Notes: generated by a model not told the origin, from the letters alone. 64,000 bases of DNA from Phymorhynchus buccinoides (GCA_017654935.2 CM065682.1:38221280-38285279); one strand, 5' to 3'. Counted from the first letter of the stretch, positions 21,214 through 33,245 are shown. A program made the numbers and translations.

Positions 21214-22112
21214 TTAACCTTTAGCACACTGCAGGCGCACTGTGTCGCCGAGCAGATACTCTCCCCTGCAACTGCAGGCGCCCTGTGTCGCCCAGAGAGG
21301 GGTACTCAAAACCAATGCTTCGCGGAACTTGTTTGTTACTAATAATAGAAACAACCTTACTTTAGCTTCAGAACGAGGCTCGGCTGCTTCGTTCTCTTCC
21401 GGCAAGCCGCCATTTGCTTTTTTAGTTGTATTGAAGTTTTCAAAGTGTTGATCCAGGTGCGAAAGTAAAGTTCACCATCAAATACAGTGGATTTTCATGT
21501 TGGCAAAGCTTCCTACTGGAAATTAGCGTCGATGTTTGTTAAAATCATGAATTCTTAGGCTTTGTTAGGTCGGATATCGACAGTGAAAGGGTGATAGAAG
21601 ATCGTAATGCAGTAGAAGGGGGGGTAGCCGATGTCGGTGTGACTCGAAGATGATCCGATATCGATTTGAGCCGCGATTGTGATTTGGTACTGAATTTGAC
21701 TACTAGGTTGAATTCAAAGAAAATTTTACCTTTCAAAATATTCTTAATGATATTTCTGTGAGTTATTTCGTTAAAGGGATCTTAGACATGAGTTGATTAG
21801 TCAGTGGGCGAACTTTGAAGCAGACGGCACTCATTCCAACCGTGCCGAAACAGTAAGTCAACACTTTCGCTTTGTTGATTTCGCTTCTTCTTTTTTTCAA
21901 CAACAAAACATACACGGACAACAAAATACATCATATCAAAACTTTCCTCAATCATCTCTTTATTAGTATTCCAATAATTAAGTCTGCACACAACACACAA
22001 AGAAAATTAGAGCATTTTTAATCAAGTGGGTGTAAGCGTTTTTCACCGCCTCAAAAAGAATGCAGTGGCAGAGTACGGAACGTCAGAAAAAATGCAGGGT
22101 GCTAAAGGTTAA
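21214..22112. mobile_element. TTAA-flanked non-autonomous element, 899 bp
   Basis: Starts TTAACCTTTAGCAC and ends GTGCTAAAGGTTAA-like (GGTGCTAAAGGTTAA), with CTGCAG/TGCAGG just inside both ends. CTGCAGGCGCNCTGTGTCGC occurs twice at the left end. No transposase. Confidence 0.78.
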
Positions 22113-22899
22113 AGAGCAAAGAAAAGGTGAAGAAGAAAAGATCACATTGTGAGGATTTTGTTTAGGATTCAGGATATTACCCAAAGAAAAATGTTGGTTT
22201 ATCTGGATCGTCATTTGGGTACACAGTGTGTGTCTGCGTCTGGGTTTTTCTTTCTTCTTTTTTTTGGTGTGGATATATTCCCTGCATTATTGTCCTTGCT
22301 TTACCTTAAATGTGGGAAAATCCAAACTAAAAGAACTTCACTTCCTATACCAAAGCAGCTTTACAGTGTCTGGGGTTTTCCTTTTGGCAGCGGTTTGTGT
22401 ACTTGGAACATTTTCGATTTTATTTTGTTTTGCATGGTTTCATTTGCATATAGTTGTGTGTTGTTAGCGAAAGGTAAATTATTTGTTGGCAATGTTTGTT
22501 TACTACTTTTCTTGCATGGACATGGAGGAGACCTGATGTTCATGGACTGACATGATACTAAGGGCATTTCTCCCTTCAGAGTGTCGATTACTTGCTGGTA
22601 TTCTGAAATTCTGTATATAGTTTTGTTTGGAGACAAGTTGGTTTCATTTTGGTGTTCTGAATTTTATTTTATTTATTTTTTTGTTTAACTGTCATGCGCA
22701 GCTAATGGTAATGATGACATATACCATGTTCATTCATTGCTAACAGTTTGTGTGTTAATATGATATGCGTGTGAAATGGTTGTTACTGAACTCTCTTGCT
22801 CTTTTATCATTTCAGTTTCTTTCCTTTTTATTGTGGAATAGAAAAATTATGACTAATAATGATGTAATTGTAGTTTTTATGATCAGCATTGTACTTTTG

Positions 22900-22902
22900 C
22901 CC

Positions 22903-22954
<52 letters not shown>
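22900..22954. repeat. Poly-C then CT microsatellite
   Basis: About 14 C followed by about 40 bases of CT. Confidence 0.95.
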
Positions 22955-22957
<3 letters not shown>

Positions 22958-23235
22958 ACTCCTTTTGTCCTATTTGTAAAAACAAACCAGTTCTTTGATT
23001 GTATTCACTCTCCTTGCAAATGAAAAAAGAAATCAAGTCAACCTATAAATTATCGGGCAAACTAGTACAACTACCAGCGCCTACACCCTACAAATTGTCA
23101 GACTTTCGCAATCACTCCTCTGCAATCAATTTAATAAATATTGATGAATAAAAGGAGCTTATTTTTTCGAAAACTTTGGACCATAGGGCGCACATGTATA
23201 TAAGTCGCCATTTACAGAATATGAAGTATTTATTT

Positions 23236-23774
23236 ACATATGTGACCCTTCACCATGGAAGGGACAGTAGGTGTCAAAATGGCCATTCTGAGAAAATGGT
23301 ACAGTTAGAAACTTCAGACAAGTCTCTTTCTATTGATATAAGAACAATTCTTGTATCTTTTACCGTTCCAGAGTTACGACGAGCATTTACAGTTGTTAGG
23401 GTGACTATCGTCCATTTTGAGAAATTACAGTCTAGTCTTGCCTAGCTACACAAAACAAATGCAATAACCTACTCATTTTAAAGCACTTTTTGGAGTACTT
23501 AGAGACCACAAAAAAGATTATCCTTTATAAATATGAAAGATAAGTGTTAGAGAGCACGGAAATACCCATAACTCAAAGTTGATACAAATTTAGAATTCTT
23601 ACTTTCTATGCCTGTTGTGAGAAACTAGCCCAGCGACTTAATGTCCCTTTCATGGCGATGGGTCACATACAAGTTGTGGCGGCTTTTAAGTCTCAGAGAA
23701 TTCTTACTTTCTAAGCCTGTTGTGAGAAACTATCCCAGTGACTTAATGTCCCTTTCATGGCGATGGGTCACATA
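23236..23774. mobile_element. Inverted-repeat element, ACATATGTGACCC family, with duplicated right end
   Basis: The left end ACATATGTGACCC, then CACCATGGAAGGGACA, is inverted at the right as TGTCCCTTTCATGGCGATGG and GTCACATAC. The right end, with about 100 bp of interior, is duplicated in tandem (terminal motifs at about 23641-23672 and 23748-23774). Confidence 0.75.
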
Positions 23775-24773
23775 CAAGTTGTGGCGGCTTTTAAGTCTCA
23801 GAGAAAATTATGTGCACAAAAATAGTTAGAAAATAAGCAGTAGAATTAGCCTACTTCACCACCAAAAAAAAGTCAACCACAAAATATGCCAAGGCAGCAC
23901 GGAAAAAGACATACTGGTACTACAATATCGGCATTTATTTCTCTGGAACACTGTTACAGTGAGGTTTGAATTTTATTAAGTCCAAACCAGCTTTGAGATT
24001 TAGCGAAAAGCTCAGATTGAAATACATGTACAAATGGCAGCAAATAAATATTAAAATACTAATGGATCTAGAATTGGAAAGTACCTGTCCTTATTTATTT
24101 AAAATGTTCTTACTCAGTTGTTTTGTCTTGATGTTATTTTATTTTCATACTGAATCATGGCACTCATTGAAGACAGTGAATTGTCATACTTAGATAAGCT
24201 GCATCAGTCTACAAGCCGCATGAGCCAAAGTGAATCAAGCGACGTTGCAGCTCATAGTATTTATTTTTCATTTTAGAAATATATATAACAAAAAGGAAAA
24301 ACAATATCATGTTTAGGGGAGGTGAGAGGTGGGGGGACTTTTAATGGTCTGTTGAACACCAATAACATTTCAAAGTTAGCAATTCTTATAAATGATATCA
24401 CTTTGTTCTGTATAAACTGATAATTTATATCACTACTAGGTGGAGGCCATTCAAATTTTAATGAACAAAATATAAGGGTAAGAATATACTTTTTTCAAAT
24501 TCAGATTGCTTAAAAAATCCAGACACTATTTCCATTTTAAATATATTTTTTCAGGACTGTATTATTGATTGTAATATTGCATTTTGACAAAGAGGTCAGT
24601 CAGTCAGTCCTCCTGAATGGAAATTCAGTTTGAATTAGAATACATTGTCCAGGATTTTAAAAAAAAGTATGAATGATTTTTTCAATATTTTTGTTGTTTG
24701 TTTTTGTTTATTCTGCAAGTTATTGGTTTTCCTTTCTTTTCAGAATAGGTTGCTTGCTTTTGACCATTGCTTG

Positions 24774-24949
24774 TACAGTGGAACCTCCCTAGTAAGGCCT
24801 TGAAAAATCAGCCAAAAAAGGTCTTAATAGGGAGGTGGACACTCAGTAGTCTGGATATGAAGGGGGGAAAATCGGTGAACGTTTTTTGGGTCAATTGTTG
24901 TTAGAGTGAGTCTTAATAGGGAAAGTCTTAATACGGAGGTTCCAATGTA
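24774..24949. mobile_element. TA-flanked MITE, pogo/Tigger-like, diverged
   Basis: TACAGTGGAACCTCCCTAGT at the left and AATACGGAGGTTCCAATGTA at the right. Related to 5120-5284. Confidence 0.72.
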
Positions 24950-26108
24950 CTTGGTAAAAAAAATTCATGTGTTTTGCCTCATTTCAGTTTTTGAATTGTC
25001 CGCGGATCCGCAAATTTTTGCGGATTGGGATGCCCCCTACCGAGGTTTTCGTGGTGGCAGCCATGGTTTTTAGTTTCTGAAACAGCGCGATCTTATTCTC
25101 AAATGGTATTCTTAAACAGTTTGTTTTCATATTGCGCCTTCATTGAGAGAAGAGGATTTTAATATTTTTGTCCTCCCATTTTGTGTGTGTGTGAGTGCTT
25201 ACCTTCAAATGCTCAAAAGAAAAATAGAATGGTAGTGGCTGAAGAATAGAACTGGGAGTAGGAAAAGTGATGAATAATACCGTAGATAAACCATGCCTCT
25301 AATGTTGAAATGGGCACCTGAGAGAGTAGAGTAAGCATTGAAATGCTGTTCACTTCGCGTTGCTTTTATGTTGCGTTGCCCTTTTTTCTGATCTTGTGTA
25401 ATTGTTTTGTCTTTTTTTTTGTGTGGATGGGCTCAAACAATTTTTAATGTCTTTTGTGTTCCTTTTTCTTTTATTAGTCATTGTTTGGAAGATGAAAATC
25501 AGCAATAGCATCATCACAATTTCAAAGCCGCAGTTTGATGTGCTAGCTCATTGTGTAGGCAATGAATAATCCTAGTTGTTAGCAACAACATTCAAGCAGC
25601 AGAAAGCAAACAAATAGGAATAACTAGTTGTTAAGGATAGATTGAAAGTCAGTTGATCGATTACAAACCCTTGAATAATGTCATTTTGTCATGGGCTTGT
25701 TCCATAACGTTTGCGTAGAATTTTAAATCGAATAGGATTTTCAATAATAATGAATAAAGCTTATTATATTAGTCTTGCTAAGCAACCCAAATGCGCTTTT
25801 CAACAGGTTTTTCAATTTCTGTGAGTATCTGTACTGTCACTGCACTTCAAATGATTTGTGTTTTTGCATTTGATCATGCCTGTTATGAGTTCATCACGCT
25901 GCTTCTGTTATAAAATGGAATGCAGAATTTGGAAGTAATAATATGTTTGTGAATGCATAAGTAAGTAAGATGCATTGAATGCCAGTCCTGGCCAGGCAGG
26001 GGTGGTGGAGTTGCAGGTGCAGCTTTGGGGCTGGAGAAGACGACTTCGTCATGGCGACCAACTTGAAAGTCTGACGCTGCCAGCTACATCGACCGCAGAA
26101 GAAGAAGA

Positions 26109-26242
26109 CAGGCATGGGAATTGTCCGCGAATTCCCGCGGAATTTTTTTTTAAAATTGTTACTAAATACTTCGTTTTTGTTACTAAATACTTCAATTGGG
26201 GGGCTTTTCAGAGTTTTTTGTCTCTGACAATTCCCATGCCTG
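26109..26242. mobile_element. hAT-like MITE, 134 bp
   Basis: Ends CAGGCATGGGAATTGTC and GACAATTCCCATGCCTG are a perfect 17-bp inverted repeat. GAAGAAGA lies on both sides (26101-26108 and 26243-26250), an 8-bp target duplication, though within a GAA-rich context. Confidence 0.85.
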
Positions 26243-26788
26243 GAAGAAGAAGAATGCCAGTGGTAGTAACAACGATCACGACATAGACTACACCAGAACT
26301 AAATTGGGAACATTCTCAGTAAAGAACTGTTTGGGTCCTGATTGCTGCTTACCACAAGGGCAATAAAGAAGCATTGTGTTTGCGACTGCTCACTTTCTGT
26401 TTCATGTACATTTTAATTCATATTTTGTATTTATGTAAACTTTTATTGAATAACAAATTGTAGATAATACGTAAGTGAAGAGTTGTCTGTGTTGCTTGGT
26501 TTTGTATTGTTGTTTGGTTTGGGGGTTTTTGTGTGTGTGCGCTTCATCAGTTCATGTAAACTTTCAAACTGACAGTCTGATCAAAAATGTTCAGTTTATA
26601 GCTAGTTGATTCAAATTTAGCGTGGCATTGAACATTCTTCTGATGCTAACCAGATTTTGACAAAGTGATGCTCAAGGCTCTAAAAAAAAATGTACATTTA
26701 TTCAAAACGAAAATTGGCATGTACTAGAAGCAAGCAAAAGCCATAGAAGTGATATTTCTCTGGAAGTTGTGGTGATCCTTGAAATGCA

Positions 26789-27043
26789 GTAAACCCTTCC
26801 CTGCCCAGTACCTGTCTACTACATGGTGTGTGATGTCATTGATGATGTCATAACTTTTGACGTCAGGAAAGATATATCTCTAGACCAGATTTTCTCAGAT
26901 TGAGTGGAACAGGCAGGTTTCTTTTCAATTTTATAATGAGAAAATCGATAATTTCTCTGTTTTCCTCTGGTAGTGAAGGGGTTAATTGTTTTCCTCTGGT
27001 AGTGAAGGGGTTAATTGTTTTCCTCTGGTAGTGAAGGGGTTAA
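26789..27043. mobile_element. TTAA MITE, CCCCTTCCCTGCC family, copy 2, right end triplicated
   Basis: Left end GTAAACCCTTCCCTGCC. The right end GTAGTGAAGGGGTTAA occurs three times at 29-bp spacing, ending at 26985, 27014 and 27043. Confidence 0.8.
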
Positions 27044-27489
27044 TATGAGTGGACATAAACCGGTTATTTACTAAATGGAATATAAAAACGATTCGTGGCT
27101 CACATACCCACAGTCGGCTAATGAAAGTGGTACAGAAATCATAAAAATCCAATACTAGATTTTGTAATGAACTGTATAAGATTCAGAATTATATTGACTT
27201 TAACGATTAATCTTATTCTGGATATGAAAGGGGGGGAGGGAGAGGAGTGGGGGGGGGGGGTAATATTCCAGTGCACTCAACTTTTATTTTTTATTTTTTG
27301 AAGCAGAGAAAAAAAACCATTCTACTGTAGAATCCAAATACATGTAGTGTCTTATCATTTATGCTTTTTTTCCAACTTAGTAGTATAGTATAGTACAGTA
27401 GAGGGACTGGCTTCATCAGTCTAGGCTTTGCGGCCTATCAAGCGTCCCCTTCGTACTTTTCACAAATGTGGGTTGCGCTTGTGCACTCA

Positions 27490-27745
27490 TAATTTCCATT
27501 CAAATTTATTCGTCATAATCATAAAACAATTTATAAGAATTTGGACAACTGTCTAGAAGATTTTTAAATATGTTAGTATTTTGTGCTTCTTTCACTTGAA
27601 CTGGAAGAGCATTCCAAACTTGTGCAATTGGGTTAGAAAGTGAGTTTTTTCTTAAGGTAGTATTGCTGTGTCCCATTAAAATTTTAAGTTCAGAACATGT
27701 AATAAATGCCACAAACTTGCACCTCCTTTTTTTCCCAGCCAATCC
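27490..27745 (-). pseudogene. LINE reverse transcriptase C-terminal fragment
   Basis: A minus-strand frame reads SLSNPIAQVWNALPVQVKEA, then NIFKNLLDSC. The W-N-LP pattern followed by FK..LD is the standard end of a non-LTR retrotransposon ORF2. The 5' part is missing, so this is a truncated dead copy. Confidence 0.7.
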
Positions 27746-28719
27746 TTGATTATTTCAGCATCTGATGATAAGTTGTTACCCAAAGCATTGTTAGTGATCA
27801 CATTAACTGGTAATTATCAGTACCAAAATACTGAGAGAAAAAATATGGCCTGTCAGTCCCAAGCACTGATACATTTTTGCTGGGACTGATAAATGGTTTT
27901 CACAGAAGTTTTAATATTGTGAATTTATGTGGTTTCTACAGGTTTTTCTTTCCCTGGGACTAGTTTTGACACTAGTTACTAATTGTTGGGGGAATAGACG
28001 ATTTTCGGGGGGAAAAACTAGGGGAGAGCACTTCGTGAAAATTAGAGTTGATTACCTCGACTTACACGGTCAAAACCATAGCAACCATGGCGGCGAAGCT
28101 TGAAACCGCAGGATGCCAGTCAGCGACTTGCAAACTTTTTTTGGGAAAAATAAGGGGTGGCCAGTTGCTACAAACTAAGTAATAGAACTTGCAAAATGTG
28201 ACGTAAAATATTAATGACATAAGTTTTAGAATGACGCACTGTGTTCTACATGCTGTGTGTCTCCTCAAACACACGAAGCGAGGGCGGGGGATTTACCTGA
28301 TGGTAGAGTAACTTCCCCTGTTTGACCGATTGAATTAGACGAGATCACTCCCACACACCATGAAATTACTCCCCTTAATTATTTCCGAACTATTCCTATT
28401 GTCACTGATGGGGCCGGTTTTCAAAATTCCTAGCGCAATCACTGCATTATATCACATTTTAATTCTTCAGCATTTTTTAAGTCGGTCGCTTCACTTGTCA
28501 AGCTTGAATGCCTGTTATTATCGGGGTTGTTTATGGTTTCGTTTTTAATGTAAATGTCCTACTTTCTATTGCTCTCCTTGTGTTTGGTTTCTTTTTCCAG
28601 AATGACAGGTTGTGTGTTGATAATGTCAGAAACTGAATTTGACCCATTTGTTTCCATTCCAGATGAAAAGCACTTGTTTTACGAGTTGAGCAACCGTTCT
28701 AAAATATGAATCAACGTTG

Positions 28720-28940
28720 TTGGGTTTTTTTAAGCGTGTTAAAAGCATGGTTTTGCAGCTACATGACATGTTTAAGAGTAGTGACATAAGGATGAGATGT
28801 TCATTGTTCTGTTCATTACTCTAAGCGATGTTTTTTTAAAGCGTTTTGAAAGCATGGTTTTGCAACTACCTGACATGTTTAAGAGTAGTGACATGAGGGT
28901 GAGATGTTCATTGTTCTGTTCATTACTCTAAACAATGATC
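28720..28940 (+). repeat. Two-copy tandem repeat of about 115-120 bp
   Basis: AAGCATGGTTTTGCA, ACATGTTTAAGAGTAGTGAC and GATGTTCATTGTTCTGTTC occur twice in order. Confidence 0.85.
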
Positions 28941-29242
28941 CTGATGTATAATTGTTTGGGGGGTTTTCTGTCATTGTTGGACCTTGTCCTTTGTATAAAG
29001 TTTGGATTACGTACTGTGCACGCAGAGTGTGTTGTGTTGCGTTCTGGGTGAGAGTAGCAGCAGGGGTCGATCTGATCAAAATGTCATCAACAGACAAACG
29101 ATTTGGTGTCGAGAAAAACGCAAAAGGCCTGTTTCACAAAAGAGGTAAAAATTGTGCTCATTTTCAGAAATGGATATCACAAATGTAGAGTATTATTTTA
29201 AAATATATCATTTACATCCATATCATTATTATTTCATCTAAG

Positions 29243-29492
29243 TTAGCCCTTTCGCCGCCAGCCATTTTTCAACAAAAAATGTCCATTAATCTTACCTGGG
29301 TAGAGAAAAAAATCATCTGCAATATTGGGGATTCGTCTATGACATGTATAGCTTACTGTAAGGCCTATCCTTACCTCCCAAAATTATGAAAACAGGGTCT
29401 TTGGATAACAGACTCTGGTTTGAGGCCCTTTCATGACATGGGTGTTAAATCATTGTGGTGCTAAAATGCGACATTGGCGGTGAAAGGGCTAA
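29243..29492. mobile_element. TTAA MITE, CCCTTTCACCGCCA family, diverged copy
   Basis: Starts TTAGCCCTTTCGCCGCCAGC and ends TTGGCGGTGAAAGGGCTAA. The interior matches 9719-9965 (CATTAATCTTACCTGGGTAG, then TAGGCC/ATTGTGGTGC). Confidence 0.85.
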
Positions 29493-29519
29493 AAAGCATA
29501 AACAGTAAATACATATTAA

Positions 29520-29990
29520 CACACACCTCCACAACCTAGTACGTTTTGCGCACGTTAAAGAACTCAGTGGCTACAATCAGGCTTTATACTACTTCTTCTC
29601 TAACACAAAAGGGCGATAATTTTAGAACTGCACTGACTATGCCACCTAGTGACGAGTCAGGGGCAGAGAATTTTCTGCGGCTATATACTATTACCTCATG
29701 ACAGGCAAGGGAGATAATATTAAATAGGTGGTTCACGCATCTCAGTGCACGAGACGGGGGCAGAGAATTTTCAGTATAAAGCCTCATTAAGGAGTTGTCA
29801 TTTTGTCAAATGTTATCCCTCTACCCTTCCTCTTCAGTCACACACACAACAACAACAAAATCATGCAATAACAACTACAAAATAATGGTGACGCTGCACT
29901 TGTGGCGAAGCGTTCTCCAGGTGGGAGCAGTCTAAATTTCACAGTGACAAGTAGAAATACCTAATACATTGTAGAAACCTCTGACACTAT
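29520..29990 (+). repeat. SINE-like interspersed repeat, copy 1
   Basis: Shares GTTGTCATTTTGTCAAA, CCCTTCCTCTTCAGTCACA and the AATTTCACAG tail with 32420-32765. These look like two copies of one short retroposon family. Confidence 0.5.
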
Positions 29991-30041
29991 CAATGAGAGA
30001 CAACTCAGTTTCAGTTTGATGCTAATCAACAGATGGGCTTG

Positions 30042-31105
30042 TTAACCGCCGTTTTGTCCAAATTTCGCCGTTTTGTCTATAGACAAAACGGCGGGGTTAG
30101 ATCCGCCGTTTTGTCCAAATTTTCTATTATGATTTGGACAAAACGGCGGTTCAACAAAACAAAACGGCGCCCGATTTTGAACCGCCGTTTTGTCCAAATG
30201 AAAGTTGGAGTTATAAAAACTCATTCTTGACAAGTTCTCATTTTTTTAAAAATCTTTGTTAAATAAAATGAATAACAAGCTGACCACTGACACTGGTCAC
30301 TTTGGCCTAATTTTACCATTTTAATGCTAATTAGTGTATTAGGAGATCATATGAACAATTGTTGATGTGGTTGGTCAGTGTCACTGACCAGTGGTCACTT
30401 TGGCCTATTTTCACTGTTTGAATGCAAATTAGTGTATTAGGAGTTCAAATGAACAAATTTTGATGTCGTTGACCAGTGGTCAGTGTCACTGACCAGTGGT
30501 CACTTTGGCCTATTTTCACTTTTTGACTGCAAATTCGTGTATTAGGAGTTCAAATGAACAAGGTTTGATGTGGTTGACAGTCAACCACATAAAAAAGAAT
30601 AGGCCAAAGTGACAACTGGTCAGTGACACTGACCACTGAAAACACACTAAATTGTTCATTTGAACTAATAAACTAATTTGCAGTCAAACAGTGAAAATAG
30701 GCCAAAGTGACCACTGGTCAGTGACACTGACCACTGGTCAACCACATCAACAATTGTTTATATGATCTCCTAATACACTAATTAGCATTCAAACGGTAAA
30801 ATTAGGCCAAAGTGACTAGTGTCAGTGGTCAGCTTGTTATTCATTTTATTTAACCAAGATTTTTTTTTAAATGAGAACTTGTCAAGAATGAGTTTTTGTA
30901 ACTCCAACTTTCATTTGGACTAAACGGCGGTTCAAAATCGGGCGCCGTTTTGTCCAACCCGCCGTTTTGTCTATAGACAAAACAGCGGATTGTTGAACCG
31001 CCGTTTTGTCCAAATCATAATAGAAAATTTGGTCAAAACGGCGGATCTAACCCCGCCGTTTTGTCTATAGACAAAACAGCGGAATTTGGACAAAACGGCG
31101 GTTAA
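30042..31105. mobile_element. 1064-bp foldback element bounded by TTAA
   Basis: Left TTAACCGCCGTTTTGTCC, right GGACAAAACGGCGGTTAA. The two arms are inverted copies over almost their whole length and meet at GTTGACAGTCAAC near 30579. Within each arm are further palindromes, such as GCCGTTTTGTC/TATA/GACAAAACGGC types and GGTCAGTGTCACTGACC. No coding frame. Confidence 0.9.
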
Positions 31106-31149
31106 CAGGCTCTAGATAAATAAATAGTCTCTTTCTTTTCTTGTAATCT

Positions 31150-31510
31150 GAATGACGCTCCAGACTTATTCTTAGTACCTGTCCACATGCAAAATTTAAG
31201 CATCCTGTTCAATCGTTATCATGCCAGGTGCTCGGCAGCATTTTCGGCTCTAGTGACCTTGACCTTTGACTTTCATTTTTTAATTTGGTAGAGATATTCT
31301 TAGTACCTATCCGCATGCAAAATTTGAGCATCCTAGGTCCCTCCGTTCATTCATTATCGTGCCAGGTGCTCGGCAGCATTTTCGGTTCCAATGACCTTGA
31401 CCTTTGACTTATGACCTTCATTTTCGAACTTGGCCTAGATATTCTTAGTACCTATCTTCATGCAACATTTGTGCGTCCTAGGTCCCTCCTTTCAAACGTT
31501 ATCGTGTTAA
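31150..31510 (+). repeat. Tandem interspersed repeat with TGACCTTGACCTTTGAC
   Basis: TTCTTAGTACCT, then CATGCAAAATTTGAGCATCC, GCTCGGCAGCATTTTCGG and TGACCTTGACCTTTGAC repeat about 2.5 times with a unit of about 140-170 bp. Confidence 0.75.
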
Positions 31511-31649
31511 CATATATATAGATAATCAGATAGTCAATAAAGAACAAAATGCACTGAAAACATTACCAGCTTCGCTCTCTTCTTCCTGGCTGGTAATAAA
31601 CGTGGCTATTTACCCTCTAGTGGAAACATAGAACTCAGGCTATTTACCC

Positions 31650-32175
31650 TCACACTCTCTGTCTCTGTCTTTTTTCTGTTGATCTTTCTCGCTATGTCTC
31701 TCTTTGTATCTCTGTTTCTCTTTGGCTTTCTCCTCTAGATCTCTCTCTCTCTCTGTGGTTAATCTCTGTCTCCGTCTTGTGTGACTCTGTCTCTATGCCC
31801 CCCTCTCTCTGTGTCTCCCTTTCTGTCTCTCTTTGTTTTTGTTTTCTTTTATTCTTTGTCTTTCTCTCACTGTGTGACTGTCTCCCGTTTTCCCTCTCTC
31901 TGTGCTTCTGTCTCTCCCTTTGTCTCAGTCTATCTTTCTCTCTCTGTGTCTGTATGTTTGTCAATCTCTCCCTGTCTTTTTTTGTCTCTGTGTCTTTATT
32001 TCTCTGTGTCCATTTCAGACTCGTTCTCTGTCTCTGTGTGTGTCTCATTCTGTGTCTCTGTTTCTTTTTCTTTCTGTGTGTGTCTCAGTCTCTATCTTGA
32101 TGCATGGTGTGAGAGTGAGGGCATGGTGCAAAGAAGCTATTGTAGCTTATCCATTTTACCCTCAATAAAACATTC

Positions 32176-32232
<57 letters not shown>

Positions 32233-32235
32233 GCA
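31650..32235. repeat. Degenerate pyrimidine (TCTCTG) satellite with LINE tail and CT tract
   Basis: About 450 bp of TCTCTGTGTCTC-like sequence, then the GGGCATGGTGCAAAGAAGC tail (32117-32180) and pure CT to 32228. A matching GA-rich stretch follows at 32255-32400 and 32775-32900. Confidence 0.85.
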
Positions 32236-32419
32236 CAGCTGTATCAGTGTAAGAGAGATTGAGAAGAACAGAGAGAGAGAGTCAGAAATGGAGACAGAGA
32301 GACGGGGACATAGACACAGAGAGAAAGAAAAACAGATAAAGGAGAGAGACACACACAAAGAGAGACACACACACAGAGAGAAAGAGATAGATAAGCAACA
32401 CACGCAGGACAGAGGTCTG

Positions 32420-32765
32420 CCTTAAGACACAGTTCGAACCTGGGTACAGGGTATTTTTCCTCTTACTTTGCACTAGGCCTTACAGTCTGAACGTGGAGTC
32501 TTTCGGATGAGACAATAAACCCAGGTCCTGTGTGCCCATGTACTTAGCACATGTTAATCCCAGTGACAACGAAAAAGTTGTCATTTGGTCAAAGTGTACA
32601 CACACACACACACCCTCTTTCCTTCCTCATCAGTCACATAAAAATCGCATGAAAAAACCCCAAACATTTTAATTGGGTGGCGCGCCTCTGGTTATGACGT
32701 GCTCTACAGAAGCAACCCGAATTTCACAGAGATGCCTCTGTGACTATAAAGTACTTAATAATACC
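32420..32765 (+). repeat. SINE-like interspersed repeat, copy 2
   Basis: Contains AACGTGGAGTCTTTCGGATG, AGACAATAAACCCAGGTCC, GTTGTCATTTGGTCAAAG, a CA run, and GGGTGGCGCGCC followed by CCCGAATTTCACAGAGATG. This order is typical of SINE-type repeats that I recognise from molluscs (recall, not a search). Confidence 0.6.
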
Positions 32766-32924
32766 TAATAATACAATGCGAGAGTGAAACATAGAAAGAG
32801 AGAAAGACAGGGAGAGAGGGAGACAGAGAAAGAAAGAGACAGAGGAGACCGAGAGAAAGATTCAGAGAGAAACTGAAACAGAGAGAAAGAGAGTGCAAGG
32901 GAAATAACTTTGGAAAGGCAGGCC

Positions 32925-33245
32925 ATCAACCACTCAAGAGGATATCGTGTCCCTGACGTGAGAACAGGGCAATATCGTAGCTTCATCAAGACTGCCATGG
33001 AGTGGAACCAACTGAGCGAGGCCACTGTCACCGCAGGCTGAGCCTGCGACCACTGATCACTAGTCTAGACGTTTTTTGTTGTTGCTTGCTTCTGGAAGTT
33101 GGGCCTTCCCGGTTGAACTGGGTGGTTTTGTGGTCTTAGGTCTTTCTCCTATTTTTTTGTCTATTTAGTACATTGCGCCCTCCTAGTTCCGTCGCGATTT
33201 ACAGTCAGGAGTGGCGTCTGCGACAGACCAGATCAGGATAGCCTG
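32925..33245 (+). pseudogene. LINE reverse transcriptase C-terminal fragment with 3' UTR
   Basis: Frame INHSRGYRVPDVRTGQYRSF, then IKTAMEWNQLSEATVTAG and TGA near 33042. The pattern F.KTA..WN.L is the usual end of a non-LTR element ORF2. The element is 5' truncated. Confidence 0.7.
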
